A DNA stretch of 64,000 nucleotides from Microcebus murinus (taxonomy: Eukaryota > Chordata > Mammalia > Primates > Cheirogaleidae): positions 98,919,001 to 98,983,000 of the forward strand of contig NC_134110.1 in assembly GCF_040939455.1 (NCBI RefSeq), in the 5' to 3' direction. The first letter of the stretch is position 1. Every line of letters begins with the position of its first letter. Position numbers and translations under genes: made by a program. The notes under the pieces were generated by a model. The model saw only the letters and a list, made by a program, of their open reading frames with translations, did no database searches and had not been told where the DNA came from. Positions 26,687 through 39,900 of the stretch are shown piece after piece.

Positions 26687-27299
26687 TAGGGATCCAGTTT
26701 CAATCTTCTGCTTATAGTTATCTAGTTTTCCCAGCACTATTTATTGAAAAGAGATTCTTTTCCCTAGTATATATTTTTGTCTTCTTTGTTAAAGATTGGA
26801 TGACGATATGCAGATGGTTTCATTTCTGGGTTCTCATTCCTTTTACAAAGGTCTATATCTTTGTTCTTGTGCCAATACCATGCTATTTTGGTTTCTGTAG
26901 CCTTGTAGTTAAGCTTGAAGTCTGGTAGACTGATACCTCCCAGTTTGTTCTTTTTGATTTGGATTGCTTTGGCTATACAAGGTCTTCTCTGGTTCCATAT
27001 AAAGTGTTGAATTATTTTTTCTACATCTGTAAAGAATGAGGATGGTACTTTGATAGGGATTGCAGTAATGCTGTAGATCACTTTAGATAGTATGGACATT
27101 TTAACAATATTGATTCTGCCAATCCATGAGCAAGGTATGTTTTTCCATCTGTTTATATCTTCTATAATTTCTTTTCTTAGTGTTTCGTAGTTCTCCCTAT
27201 ATGTATCTCTCACCTCTTTTGTTAAATACATTCCTAGATATTTAATTTTCTTTGAGGCTATTGTTAAAGGTGCTGCATTTTTTATTTGATTTTTGGCTT
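26687..27299 (-). mobile_element. Inverted 5' segment of an L1 (twin priming)
   Basis: Antisense ORF2 reverse-transcriptase-distal sequence (open 26764-27231, with [19 protein letters not shown] and [19 protein letters not shown]). It abuts, head to head, a sense L1 3' segment starting at 27300. The two share 25 bases: 26687-26711 is the reverse complement of 27300-27324. Confidence 0.88.
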
Positions 27300-28790
27300 G
27301 CAGAAGATTGAAACTGGATCCCTACCTCTCACCTCTTACAAAAATCAACTCACAATGGGTAACAGACTTGAACCTAAGGCATGAACATTAAGAATCCTAG
27401 AGGGAAATGTAGGGAAGACTCTTTTAGACATTGGCCTAGGCAAAGAATTTATGAAGAAGACCCTCAAAGCAATCACAGCAGCAACAATAAATAAATGGGT
27501 CCTGATCAAATTAAAAAGCTTCTGCATGGCCAAGGAAACTATCAGTAGAGTGAATAGACAACCTACAGCATGACAGAAGATATTTGCTTTCTATACATCT
27601 GATAAAGGGCTGATAACAAGAATCCATATAGAACTCAAAAAAAAAAAATGAACAAGAAAAAAATCAAACAACCCCATCAATAAATGGGCAAAGGACATGA
27701 ACAGAAACTTTTCAAAAAAAGACAGAATAATGGCCAGCAAACATATAAAAAATGCTCAACATCTCTAACTATTAGGGAAATGCAAATCAAAACCACAATG
27801 ACCTATCACTTATCTCCAGTGAGAATGGCCTTTATTAAAAAGTCCCAAAACTAAGGGCAATGTATGTAACCTTAACATTGTACCCTCATAATATTCTGAA
27901 AAAAATTCCAAGAAATATAAATGGTGGAAACTACAGTATTGGATCCCAATGTCATAAAATTAAACATAAACAAAATAGGGAAAAGTTTACATATGGAAAT
28001 TTTAAACACTTTCTGTTAAACAATTCTTATATATCAAAGAGGAATTTGTGACCAAAGCTTATGTTTAAGAATTTTGTGACTATATTTATTTGTTTATTTT
28101 TCCATATGAAGTTTCAAATAAATTTGTCTCATTCAAAAAAAGAAAAAGTCCCCAAACGACAAATGCTGGCGAGGATGTGGAGAGATAGGAACACTCTTAC
28201 ATTGCTGGTGGGAATGCAAATTAGTACAACCCCTGTGGAACATAATTTGGAGATACCGCAGAGAGCTAAAAATAGAAATACCATTTGATCCAGAAATTGC
28301 ACTACTAGGCATCTACCCAAAGGAACAAAAGACATCTGCACTCGAATGTTTATGGCAGCACAGTTCACTATTGCAAGGATGTGGAAACAAGTGCCCTTCA
28401 ATCCATGAGTGTGAGTTAATAAAATATGATATATGTATACTATGTAATACTACTCGATTACAAAAAACAATGGTGATCTATCACCTCCTATATTATCCTG
28501 GGTAAAGCTTGAACCCATTCTCCGAGGGGAGGTATCGCAGGAATGGAAAAATAAGCACCACATATACTCGCCATCAAATTGGTACTAACTGATCAACACT
28601 AAGGTGCTCACATGGTAGTAATATTCATTGGGTGTTGGGAGTATGGGGGCGGGTAAACTCATGACTAATGGATGCAGTGAGCATTGTATGGAGGAAGGGC
28701 ATGCCTCTAGCCCTGGCTTGGGTGAGGCAGAGTCAGAGCTTGTAATCAAAATGTTTGTATTCCCATAATATCCTGAAAAAAAAAAAAGCC
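27300..28790 (+). mobile_element. L1 3' segment, sense, with poly(A)
   Basis: Sense ORF2 C-terminal sequence (tagacattggcctaggcaaa, aaatgctcaacatctctaac, then aatgctggcgaggatgtgga after an insertion) continues through the 3' UTR to a poly(A) run at 28777-28790. It is interrupted at 27852-28142 by another insertion. Multiple stops make it non-coding. Confidence 0.88.
27852..28142 (+). mobile_element. Nested L1 3' end with probable 3' transduction
   Basis: It sits between direct repeats aaaaagtcccaaaac (27837-27851) and aaaaagtccccaaac (28143-28157). The first about 50 bases (ggcaatgtatgtaacc, then ctcataatattctgaa) match the terminal 3' UTR of lemur L1s. Next come about 230 bases of non-L1 sequence ending in a hexamer, aataaa (28118-28123), and a short A-rich tail. 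This is the structure expected when L1 transcription reads past its own poly(A) site. Confidence 0.7.
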
Positions 28791-30350
28791 TTGAATGCCT
28801 AGCTTGGAATTTTGCCCCACTGTGGGTGAATTTTTATCTACAGCCAGAAAAGTAGCCTTGGGCCTTATATTCTTAGGTGAAAATAGAAATCCCATATAAA
28901 GATGATGGAGTCAAGTTAGCTTGGTACATAGAGGTGGTGCGCAGAAGCCTACTAGAGAGAACTGCACCTAATGACCCTGCCCATTTGTAAAGCAGTCATT
29001 ATCTCAGATGCTCAAATTGGTATTTTCTTGCTTAGGAGGCAAAGAGCAGAAAAAAGACTTTTACAGAATGAAAAGAGAAAGTTATCTAACAGTAGTTCTA
29101 TATCTTTTACTACTCAGAAGTGATTTATTTTATGGCTACTTCCAATTTTACACAATCTTCTTCAAACAACAATCGCTAAGATTAAACACTTTGCTTGTTG
29201 CATTGCTTGCAGTTTGATTTCCAATGGTTTAATCTCAAGTATTTGTGATTTATGTTTGGCTAATGCCCACTAATATAAATTTCCTTATAGCTACTATTAT
29301 AATCTATTGGCTATGTAGTTATTGCTCTGGAAGCTGATCATCTTTCTTTTCTGTTTCATTTTATTGCTGTGTATATGAATTGCAGTCATTCAGGTATGTA
29401 GACAGACACAGGCACTATTTCTCTAATTTTGTACTTCAAGAGATTAATTTTCATTTATACAATAAACTTGTTCATTGAAATTTACAACATTGATAATCTT
29501 TATATGTCAACTTTTTTTCCCATTGTTGCCTTCCGCTAATGAGAGAAACAAAATACTAAGGAATAATGTTTTGTTGGATAGCACTGAGTTTTGGAGGTCC
29601 TCAAACCATTATATATTTAAAATTTTTTGCCTCCAAGGACCAGTTTTTGTCCTATGAGACTGAGAGTGATATTGCCCTCTTAAGGATAGGATGCATGGTC
29701 CAATTGATGCAAAATTGATAATTCTATGACAATTACAATGATAATAACTTTTCTTTATTGATTATCCATTATGTAACAGTCATTGTACTATATGCTTAAC
29801 AAATGTCTGATTTAGCTCTCATAAAAATCATATGAAGAATGCATTATTCCTATTCTCCGAACAAAGAAACTGAGACAAAGTTTAACTTGTCTAAAACATG
29901 TTTCAAAGTCTAGATCTCAAGATGATATGTGTGTCCTTGAAGAACTTCTATAACTCTTTCCTCATAAAGATGCTATTCAAATTAATAGAAAAACCAAGCC
30001 ATTTTGTGACTAGAGATACAGAATTTATTGTGGCACTAGACATCCCAATATATTGATCTCCAGGAATGGCTCTGTCCATCCTGTTTGGCATCACTTATGG
30101 GTCATCAAAGATTTTCTGGTCTATGAATAGCTTATACTCTACTGAGAAGAGCAGTTGACATGATTATAAGGAACTTTGTAAATACATTAATAAAATAATA
30201 ATTCTAGAGAGGATGTTTACAATCACAAGATAAAAACATTTTTTTTGTTTGTTTTGGAAGAATTCAGGCACAGTTTTTTAATATCCTGATACTCCTAAAG
30301 AGTATTTCATCAATTCATCAATTAAACTATATATTTTTCTCTTTAACCTA
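28791..30350. other. AT-rich DNA, no gene seen
   Basis: Apart from a MIR remnant at 29750-29905, I recognise nothing here. Short open frames lack domains or splice context. Confidence 0.55.
29750..29905 (-). mobile_element. MIR remnant, antisense
   Basis: tattgattatccattatgta, ttagctctcataaaaatcat, ttattcctattctccgaaca and aaactgagacaaagtttaac give the antisense MIR order. Confidence 0.6.
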
Positions 30351-30359
30351 TTTAAAAAG

Positions 30360-30590
30360 ATAAAAGTAGGTCCTCCAAATCCTGCGGCAGCCATTGCCGC
30401 AGGCATGATGCTGAAACAAAAGTAGCAGAATCAGCACCAGCCACTGCCGCTGCAGGCCCTGCTGCCCGAGTGGGAAGAGCCTGGAGATGAGGCGGATGAA
30501 AGTTCCAATGGACCACCCATCCTTCTCCTCTGATGGCCAGTGGAAAACCTGGTGATCCCAAGTTAGGAAGCCAGAGAGTAGGAGAAGATA
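30360..30590. other. Short GC/CpG-rich island of unknown origin
   Basis: About 200 bases with gcggcagccattgccgcagg, actgccgctgcaggccctg and agatgaggcggatgaaag stand out from AT-rich surroundings just before an old L1. It may be a processed pseudogene fragment of a GC-rich 5' end, but I cannot match it to a known gene. Frames contain stops within about 90 codons. Confidence 0.35.
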
Positions 30591-30599
30591 TTTGCAACA

Positions 30600-31158
30600 A
30601 ATACAACGAATAAAGAGCTCATGTCTAGAATAAAGAACTCTTCCAGATAAGCCATTAGGAAAATTGACAAAAGACTAGAGCAGACACCTTATAAAAATGG
30701 AGATCTAAATGAACAAGAAACATGTGAACAAGTATTCAAATCATTAATAATCAAATAAATGCAAGATAAAAACACACCACTTTGAAATTGGAACTCTTAT
30801 GCACTGTTGGTGGGTTTGTAAAATGGTATAATCACTGTGGAAAACAGTATGGAGGTTCCTCAAAAAATTAAAAACAGAATTATCATATGACAGTCCCACT
30901 TCTGAGTATATATCCCCAAAATTAAAAGCAGGATCTGAAGAGATATTTGCACATCCATGTTCATAGCAGCACTATTCACAGTAGCATAGAAGTGGAAGCA
31001 ACCCAAATGCCCATTGACAGAAGAATGGATAAGCAAAATATGGTGTATACATATAGTAGAATATTATTCAGCCTTATAAAAGAAGAAAAGCCATCACATA
31101 CTACAACATGGATGAACCTTGAGGACATTATGCTAAGTGAAATAAGAGACAAATTCTA
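30600..31158 (+). mobile_element. Old L1 3' part, sense (first piece)
   Basis: The sense ORF2 end is seen in tgttggtgggtttgtaaaat, acagtatggaggttcctcaa, agcagcactattcacagtag and catggatgaaccttgaggac. It is split by younger insertions and resumes at 32163. Confidence 0.85.
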
Positions 31159-31796
<638 letters not shown>

Positions 31797-31811
31797 AGTA
31801 AACATTTTTTA

Positions 31812-32415
<604 letters not shown>

Positions 32416-32985
32416 AATACAAAGCAAACTCTATACCACTATTCACATTCACCAGAATGGCAAAATAGAAAAGACTAACAATACCAAGTGTTGTCAAGGC
32501 AATGGAACAACTTCTGGTCAGAGTGTAAATTGGTATGAACACTTTGAAAAAAAATTGACATTATTTATTAAACTGGAGCATGCATATACTCTGTGACCCA
32601 GCAATACATCTACTGCATGTATACTCGACAGAAATGCATACGTATATCTAACAAGGACATGTATAAAAATGTTCATAGCATTTTTTCATTATAGCCCCAA
32701 ACTGGATACCACCCACATGTCCATTATGAGTAGAATGGATAAATAAGTAGTGTATGTATGCAATGGGTATAACACTGCAATGAAAATGAACAAACTACTG
32801 CTACAGGCAAATGGATAAATCTCACAAACGTGCTATTGAACAAAAGGAGCCAGACACAAAAGAATAGAGACTGTATGATTCCATTTATGCAAAGTTCAAA
32901 TATAGGCAAAAACTAACGTATGGTGTCAGAAATCAGGACAGTGGTTTCCTTTGTGGAGGAGGGAGAGGCTGAAGACTCTAGGGGA
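32416..32985 (+). mobile_element. Second old L1 3' fragment, sense
   Basis: A repeat of ORF2-terminal motifs (ccagaatggcaaaatagaaa, ctgtgacccagcaatacatc, aaatgttcatagcatttttt, gaccagacaca-like words) shows a separate L1 or HAL1-type copy placed right after the previous one. Confidence 0.65.
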
Positions 32986-35450
32986 AGATCTTCCTTCTTC
33001 CCTAGCTTCTGGCGCTTGCCTGCAGTCCTTGGCATTCTTTGGCTTGCAGCCAGATAGCTCAAATCTCTGCCTTTCTGTCTTTATGTGGTATACTTCCCTC
33101 TGTTTCTGTTTCTGTGTATCTTCTCCTTTTCTTATAAGGGCACCAGTTATATTTGACTAAGTTCAACCCACAGCAGTTTGCTATCTAGACTCTGAAAATT
33201 GATGTCCTTTTTATGCGCAAAATGCATTTACCCCATCCCAACAGTCTTAGTCATTCCGGCATCAACTTTAAATTCAAAGTCATGTCTAAATATTATAATC
33301 TCACAAAGTCCCAAATCTCATTTTATATGTTATCTAAATCAGTATGAGTGAGACTCTAGGTATAATCCATGTTGGACCAAAATTCTTCTCCATTCACAGA
33401 CCTGTGAAACTAGAAAAAAGATGATCTGCTTCCAAAATACAATGGTGGGGCAGACACAGGATAGGTACTCCCATTCCAAAAGGAAGAAATTGTAAGGAAA
33501 AAAGGCATCACATCTTCCAAGCAAGTTAGAAACCTACCAAGACAACTCCATTAGACTTCCAGGCCTTAGAATAACATTCTATGACTTAATGCTTTGTTCT
33601 TTGGACCTTGCTAGGGCAGCGGCTCCACCTCAGCACACCAGTGAAGTGGCTCTATTTTCTTGGTCCTCAGAGTCATTCTTCCTTCATTTTGTCACATCTC
33701 TATTTCTTTCATCTGATGGAATAAAATTCTCGAAACCTTATTGGTCTTCTATGGATGTTAAAGTGATCCACAGTGTTAGACAAAAAGGTTCTCTACAGGT
33801 CATTCCTGGATAGCGCCATCTCTATTCCTGGCTTCTGCTGCGGTGGCTGATTGGATCCGTAAATCACATACTGAATCTCTTTAGCAGGAGGTTGTCCAAA
33901 CAGACTGTTGACCCTATTTCCAGAGCATGATATCTAGGGAGGTTGAGAGTTTTCCAATTCATCAAGTGCTGCTTCCTTTTTGCTTAACAATTTCTTCCTC
34001 AATTTATCTCTTTCCTCTTGAATTTTTCAGTGAGCAGCAAGAAAAAACTAGGCCATACTTTCCACACTTTCATTGGAAATCTCCTCAGGTAAATATCCAA
34101 GTTCATCACTTATAGTTCTACTTTCCATCACTGAACCGCACAGCACAATTCAGCCAAGTTCTCTGCCACTTTATAGCAAGAATCACTTTTGTCCAGTTTC
34201 CTGTAACATCTTTGTAATTTCCATCTGAGACCTCACTAGAAGCACCTTAAAATTCATATTTGTAGCAATAATCTCATCAAGGCAATCTAGGGTTTTTCCA
34301 GCATGTGCCTTAAAAATTTTCTAGCCTCTACCTATTTCCTAATTCCAAAGCCACTTCTACATTTTAAGTTGTTACAGAAGCACCCCACGTCCTATTACCA
34401 AAATCTTTTTTGGTTTCCTGGGTCTATTGGAACAAAATACTATAAATTGGTGCCTTAAAACAATAGAATTTATAAATGCATAGTTCTGTTGGTTAGAAAT
34501 CTGAAATCAAGATATCAGCAGGTTTGGTTCCTTCTGAGTTCTCTGAGGAGCAGTCTGTTCTGTGTGTCTCTCCTAGGTTCTGGTGCAGTCCTTGGCATTC
34601 CTTGGTTTGTAGATGTATCCCTTAATCTGCCTCCATCTTCACATGGCATTTTCCTTGTGTGTCTCTTTTCTAAGTCATATTATATTAAGAACCCACCCTA
34701 CTCCAGTCTGACCTCTTCTAAATTTATATCTTAATTATATCTGCAATGACTGTGTCAGGGTTGATTTCTGAGGGGGTTTATCCCGGTTCTTTGGCTCCTT
34801 GCTTGTAAAAATTGCAAGCAGGGTTGGTGCAAGAGAGTGATGACAGACACTTAGTACTTCCACACAAGCAGCTCTTATTGCAGGCTTTCAGTATACAAAG
34901 TGAAAGTACATTTTCTGAGGGGAAACAGGTCTGTTTCCATGAATGGAAAAGATCCTAGGGTTTTACCACATTTCTACTTTTATGTTTATACCTTATTATA
35001 TGCTAAATGGTAGGTGGAATAGTCATTATTTTCCTGGTGAAAGGGTGGAGAGTTCTTAGAGCTAAGGGCCCTCCCCAATTTTATCCTTATAGGGTAACTT
35101 CCAGGGGTTGCCATGACATTTGCAAACTGTCATAGTGCTGGGGGTGTGTGATTTTTACTATGTTAATGTATATTAATGGGGAAAGGTTACTTTTGGACAT
35201 GAACTCCTAGTTTTTATGTGTGCTCTTGGTGGGGAAAAGTCCCTAAACCTCACTTTCCTGCTGTTGTAGGCTTGGTTCTAGATCCTCATTGGCCTCCTAA
35301 ATTTTGCCCCCCTCTTCTTTTCCTGTGGTTAGGGCTACCAACCTGCACCTGTTCCTAACAACCCCATTCAAAATAAGGCCATGTTTATAGGTACCAGAGG
35401 TTAGGACTTGAACATATCTTTTTTAGAGACAGAATTTAACTCATAACACC
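32986..35450 (-). mobile_element. MaLR (MLT1/MST-like) provirus remnant with nested LTR
   Basis: Two antisense LTR-like segments flank a 1.2 kb middle. They are about 32990-33175, and 34410-34740 continuing at about 35350-35450. Shared words include agtccttggcattc, ttggcttgca/ttggtttgtag and catcttcacatggcattt. The middle part has cacatactgaatctcttta- and ccacttctacattttaagtt-like internal words. A different LTR-like sequence (about 34745-35345, starting tgtgtcagggttgatttc) splits the right copy. MaLR elements are old non-autonomous LTR retrotransposons; no coding capacity remains. The family call is from memory of consensus words. Confidence 0.55.
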
Positions 35451-35455
35451 TGTTG

Positions 35456-36220
35456 ATGGACATTTAAATTATTTCAATTTTTGGCTGTTGTGAATAAACC
35501 TGCTATGAAAATTCATGTACACGTTTTTGTGTGTATGTTTTATTTCTTTGGAAATAAAATGGAATGGAATTAAAGGAATTTCATGCATATATGGTAAGTT
35601 TGTTTAACTTTACAGGAAACTACCAAACTGTTTCCAAAGTATTATTATACTATTCCACATTTCCTCTGGTTATGCACGAGAGTTCCATTGCTCTACATTC
35701 TTACCAAGGTTGGTATTTTCATTGTTTTTAATTTTAGTTATTCTATTGTTATAGTACTCTATTTCATTGTATTTTTAATGCATTTACATTTTTCTAATGA
35801 GTAATGATGCTGAGTGTCATTTCAGGTTCTCCTATGTTCTGCTAATATGGTGAATTGATTGATTTCAAGTGTTAAAAATCTTTGCATTCCTGGAATAAAT
35901 GTAAAGATTGTGGTTCACTTGATTTCCTAATATTTTGTTGAGAATATTTTAATTTATGTTCATGAGGGTTATTGCTTTGTAGTTTTCTTATGTTTTTTGA
36001 TTTGGGTATCAGAGTAATACTTCTCTCATACATTTGAGTTGGGAGCAATTCCAAGGGTTTATGTAAGATTATTTTTAAATGTTTGATAGAAAATTCATTA
36101 GTGAAGCCATCTGGGTCTGAAGTTCCTTGTGAAAAAAATTCTAAACTATAAATTTATCATTATTTTTTAGATAATCTAGAACTATTCAATTTTTTCTATT
36201 TATTTTGTGTGTGTAATGGT
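35456..36220 (-). mobile_element. Old L1 ORF2 fragments, antisense
   Basis: ttttggctgttgtgaataaa, aggaaactaccaaactgttt, attcctggaataaatgtaa and gttttttgatttgggtatca are antisense L1 ORF2 words, strongly eroded. Confidence 0.65.
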
Positions 36221-36544
36221 AATATCAGTCTTTCATCAAGCTATGTGCCCACTACCTGCATTCTGCTTTTCTCAAGTTCAATTACTCACCCCTTCAACAC
36301 ACTTTTTATGAAATTGGGATTAATGTGAATATGAGTATTAAGAAAATTTTTAGAATTTTGTCTACTCACCTTCTTTCTCCCATAGTATTTCTGAGAAAGC
36401 TAGGTTAGACGTCCTACAAATTTCTGAAATCTGTCTCACTTGCCTTTTGACTTCTACTTAACAAATATTATGGCATAAGGTTTTATACTTCTTTAATTTC
36501 TACTGATATGTCCTTTTTGTTTATTTTTCATGTTCTTTATATTT

Positions 36545-37858
36545 TATTTTATTTATTTCAATCTTTTTAAAAATTTAAGCATATTATGGGGGTACAAAAG
36601 TTTAGGTTACATATATTGCCCTTGCCCCACTGTCCCCCAACTCAGAGCTTCAAGTATGTCCATCCCCCAGACAGTGCACATCGTACTCATTATGTATGTA
36701 TATCCCCATCCCCTCCTGCCCCCTCCCATCTTCCCAACGCCCAATGAATGTTATTATTATATGTGTATTTAGGTGTTGATCAGTTAAAACCAATTTGATG
36801 GTGAGGACATGTGGTGCTTGTTTTTCCATTCTTGAGATACTTTACTTAGTAAAATGGCTTCTAGCCCTATCTAGGATAATATAAGAGGTGCTATATCAAC
36901 ATTGTTTCTTTTAGCTGAATAGTACTCCATGGTATATATATACCACATTTTATTAATCCACTCATGTATTGATGGGCACTTGGGTTGTTTCCACTTCTTT
37001 GCAATTGTGAATTGTGCTGCAATAAACATTCGAGTGAAGATATCTTTTTTATAGAATGTCTTTTGTTCTTTTGGGTAGATGCTGAGTAAAATGGGATTGC
37101 TGGATCAAATGATAGTTCTACTTGTATCTCTTTGAGGTATCTCCATATTACTTTCCACAGAGGTTGAACTAATTTGCAGTCCCACCAGCAGTGTATGAGT
37201 GTTCCTATCTCTCCACATCCATGCCAACATTTATTGTTTGGTGACTTTTTGATAAAGGTCATTCTCACTGGAGATAAGTGATATCTCATTGTGGTTTTGA
37301 TTTGCATTTCCCTAATGATTAGAGATGTTGAGCATTTTTTTCATATGTTTGTTGGCTGGTATTCTGTCATCTTTTGAAAAGTTTTTGCTCATGTCCTTTG
37401 CCCACTTTTTGATAGGGTTGTTTGATTTTTTCTTGCTGATTTTCCTGAGTTCTAAATAGATTCTAGTTATCAGCCTTTTATCAGATATGTAGCATGCAAA
37501 AATTCTCTCCCATTCTATAGTTGTCTGTTTGCTCTCATGATAGTTTCTTTGGCTTTGCAGAAGCTTTTTAATTGATCAGGTCCCATTTATTTATTTTTGT
37601 TGTTGCTATGATTACCGTTGGGGTCTTCTTCACGAATTCTTTGCCTAGGCCAATGTCTAGAAGAGTCTTTCCAACGTTTTCCTCTAGAATTTTTATAATT
37701 TCACAGCTTAGGTTTAAGTCTATGACCCAGCATGAGTTGATTTTTGTGAGTGGTGAAAGGTGTGGATCCCGTTTCAGTCATCTACATGTGGCTATCCAAT
37801 TTTCCCAGCACTGTTTATTGAATAAGGATTTTTTCCCCAGTGTATGTTTTTGTCTGTG
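36545..37858 (-). mobile_element. Lemur L1, 5'-truncated, antisense
   Basis: An A/T tail region and antisense 3' UTR (gcatattatgggggtacaaa, catcccccagacagtgcaca) are followed by the ORF2 C-terminal region. A 138-codon open piece at 36891-37307 ([20 protein letters not shown]) remains, and other frames are broken. It is older than the copies at 23761 and 50876, judging by its substitutions. Confidence 0.88.
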
Positions 37859-39736
37859 CTGAAAGCAGTAGCCTCCATCTACTGATATCTTTTTTCTTTC
37901 TTTTTTTGGCCTGTTGTTGTCTTCCTCCTCCCCTTCCTCCCACGACCATCACCCCCTTCCTCCTTCTCCTCCTCCTCCTTATTGTTAGTTTTTCTGTGAT
38001 CTCTCTTACCTCACTAAAGTCTTACATTAAGAATGTTTTGATTTTTAAATTTTTTGGTATGTTGAACTATTATGTCTTATAGATTACAAACTATTGGTGG
38101 ACAAAGACATTATCTTATGGTTTTCATCTACTCTGCCCTAGGCTCTGGACACCTAGTAATGACTCAATGACTTGTTGGCTTTCAGTTGATTACAGTATGA
38201 ATTATAAACTGAAAGATGAATCTTGGTTCATGATCTTTAGATTTTGTTCCAGGTTTTATAGTACTCTTACAGGACTGAGGTTTTAATGAGATTAATGATT
38301 GAGAGAAGTGCAGAAACCTATAGTAAAAAGCCATTGTATTTCATTATTTTCATTCTTATTTCCATTCTTACACTCTTTATCCTTTTCCATCCTAGTTGTT
38401 GGAAAATGCAATTTCTTTCCCTGTTGATTTGGTCCTTGCACATTTAGCAAGTATTGATTCTCCCCTGAACTTTTTTGCTGCATTTGTAAGAGAGCAGAAG
38501 CTGAAGAGCTTTATTTTATTTTATTCAAACAAATACTAACATACTAGTTATTTTATAGAAAATATCTAGAATTTTCCCAGCTCTATAGTTTATAATTGCA
38601 ATTTAACTGTTTCTGCTTTTCAAAAAATAAGTTATGATCCTTTACTAATTTTTTAAAATTACATTTTTATTTGCTAACTGATTTTCCACCAAGATGATTG
38701 GTAGACTAACATAGCTTTTTCTTATGTTTAGAACAAATAAGATAGAATTAATTTAACACATTTATTATACCATATACATAAAATTTAATTCTAGACTTTG
38801 GTTACTTATTTGATCAAAATGGCAAATATATTTTAGTTCAAACTTGGGAGAGAGAAAATCACTGTCTAATGAGTAGGTTGTCATTTTAAGTCTGTAGTCT
38901 GAATTTTATTGCCTTGTATTCTTACTTATTTTATATAAACTTGAGTTTGTTCCCTCATTTTTCATTATTTCACTTTTCTTAAAGATCAGCTCATGTTTAC
39001 TCTAAGGAAATCAGGCAAAATTAAATTGAAATTCTAAGAAGTTATGTCATACCACTATTAGTGTGCTATAATGTTTAGTTAGTCTTAGTTATATTCACAG
39101 TGAACCACATATTTTCTAGCATTGTTTTCATTTGTCTCTGGGTGATACAAAATTTGCTTAGTGCTTGTGGAACTCAGTTACTTCATCTATTGATTGGGGA
39201 TACTTAAAATAATAAATGAAAAAATTGTAACAGATGATTTCTCAAATTCTTTCTAACACATCTGATTATCATTTATATTCTTATATAAATTATTATATAA
39301 TTTTTTATTTTTGAAAATAAATAACTAAATTCAAAAAAATCTTAAAAAGTATAATTCTGAATGCACATATTACATGTTAGAGCTAAGAATATTGGATATA
39401 TTTGGTAAAACACTGGGAGCTTCAGAGAAATTATTAATATATAGTTATTCTTGAAATCCAGGCATGGCCAACTATAATAGTGTAATGGTATCTCTCTAGC
39501 CACCTTATTAAAGATGAGAAATATTTCTAAGAAATATTCTCACAGTCACATTTTGAGACAAGGTAATTTCACTGAGTACCAAGTCTAAATACTCTGCTAT
39601 GGCACTTTTTCAGAGGAGATGAATAAGAGTAAGTTATATCTATCCTGAATTCTCCTAGCTTTATGACGACCTCTTATTCTCAGTCTTCCATATCTGTAAG
39701 TTGCCATAGTGCTGTGTGTTGTTTTTGTTTTTATAG
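37859..39736. other. AT-rich DNA upstream of the first PLAT exon
   Basis: A CT-rich stretch (37900-37985) and AT-rich unique sequence. No gene-like exon was found. It would be intronic in a long RP1 transcript or upstream of a separate PLAT gene. Confidence 0.5.
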
Positions 39737-39900
39737 GTAGTAAATGGAAAGTTTCCATAATCACCAGTGACTTGCCAAATGCAGGGACCAGCTCACAGAT
39801 TTATATTATACTATATGGAGAACATAGAAGTTCAGCCCCCATATATCTTTGTGAAACAGATGGAGCTCGATTTCAGGATGGCCATGAAGACATATTTACT
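39737..39900 (+). CDS. PLAT-domain exon A (first half of PLAT 1)
   Basis: The acceptor ttgtttttgtttttatag is excellent and the donor act|gtaagt is a perfect consensus. The 164 bases read in phase 1 in, phase 0 out. They encode SKWKVSIITSDLPNAGTSSQ, then IYIILYGE and DGARFQDGHEDIFT. This is the N-terminal beta strands of a PLAT/LH2 domain, the lipoxygenase/polycystin fold used in membrane and protein binding. The G-AGT-x-x-I/V-x-I-x-L-x-G spacing resembles the PLAT repeats of LOXHD1. It lies 22 kb beyond RP1 exon 4 on the same strand. It could be part of a long RP1 transcript or of a separate gene. A second AG four bases on (exon start 39741) would keep the frame only with a phase 2 partner and is less likely. 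Confidence 0.85.

Noticed and set aside
39741..39744. Alternative acceptor four bases into PLAT exon A
   Set aside because: The upstream AG follows directly on the polypyrimidine tract and gives the phase that fits exon 3. The second AG would need a phase 2 donor.
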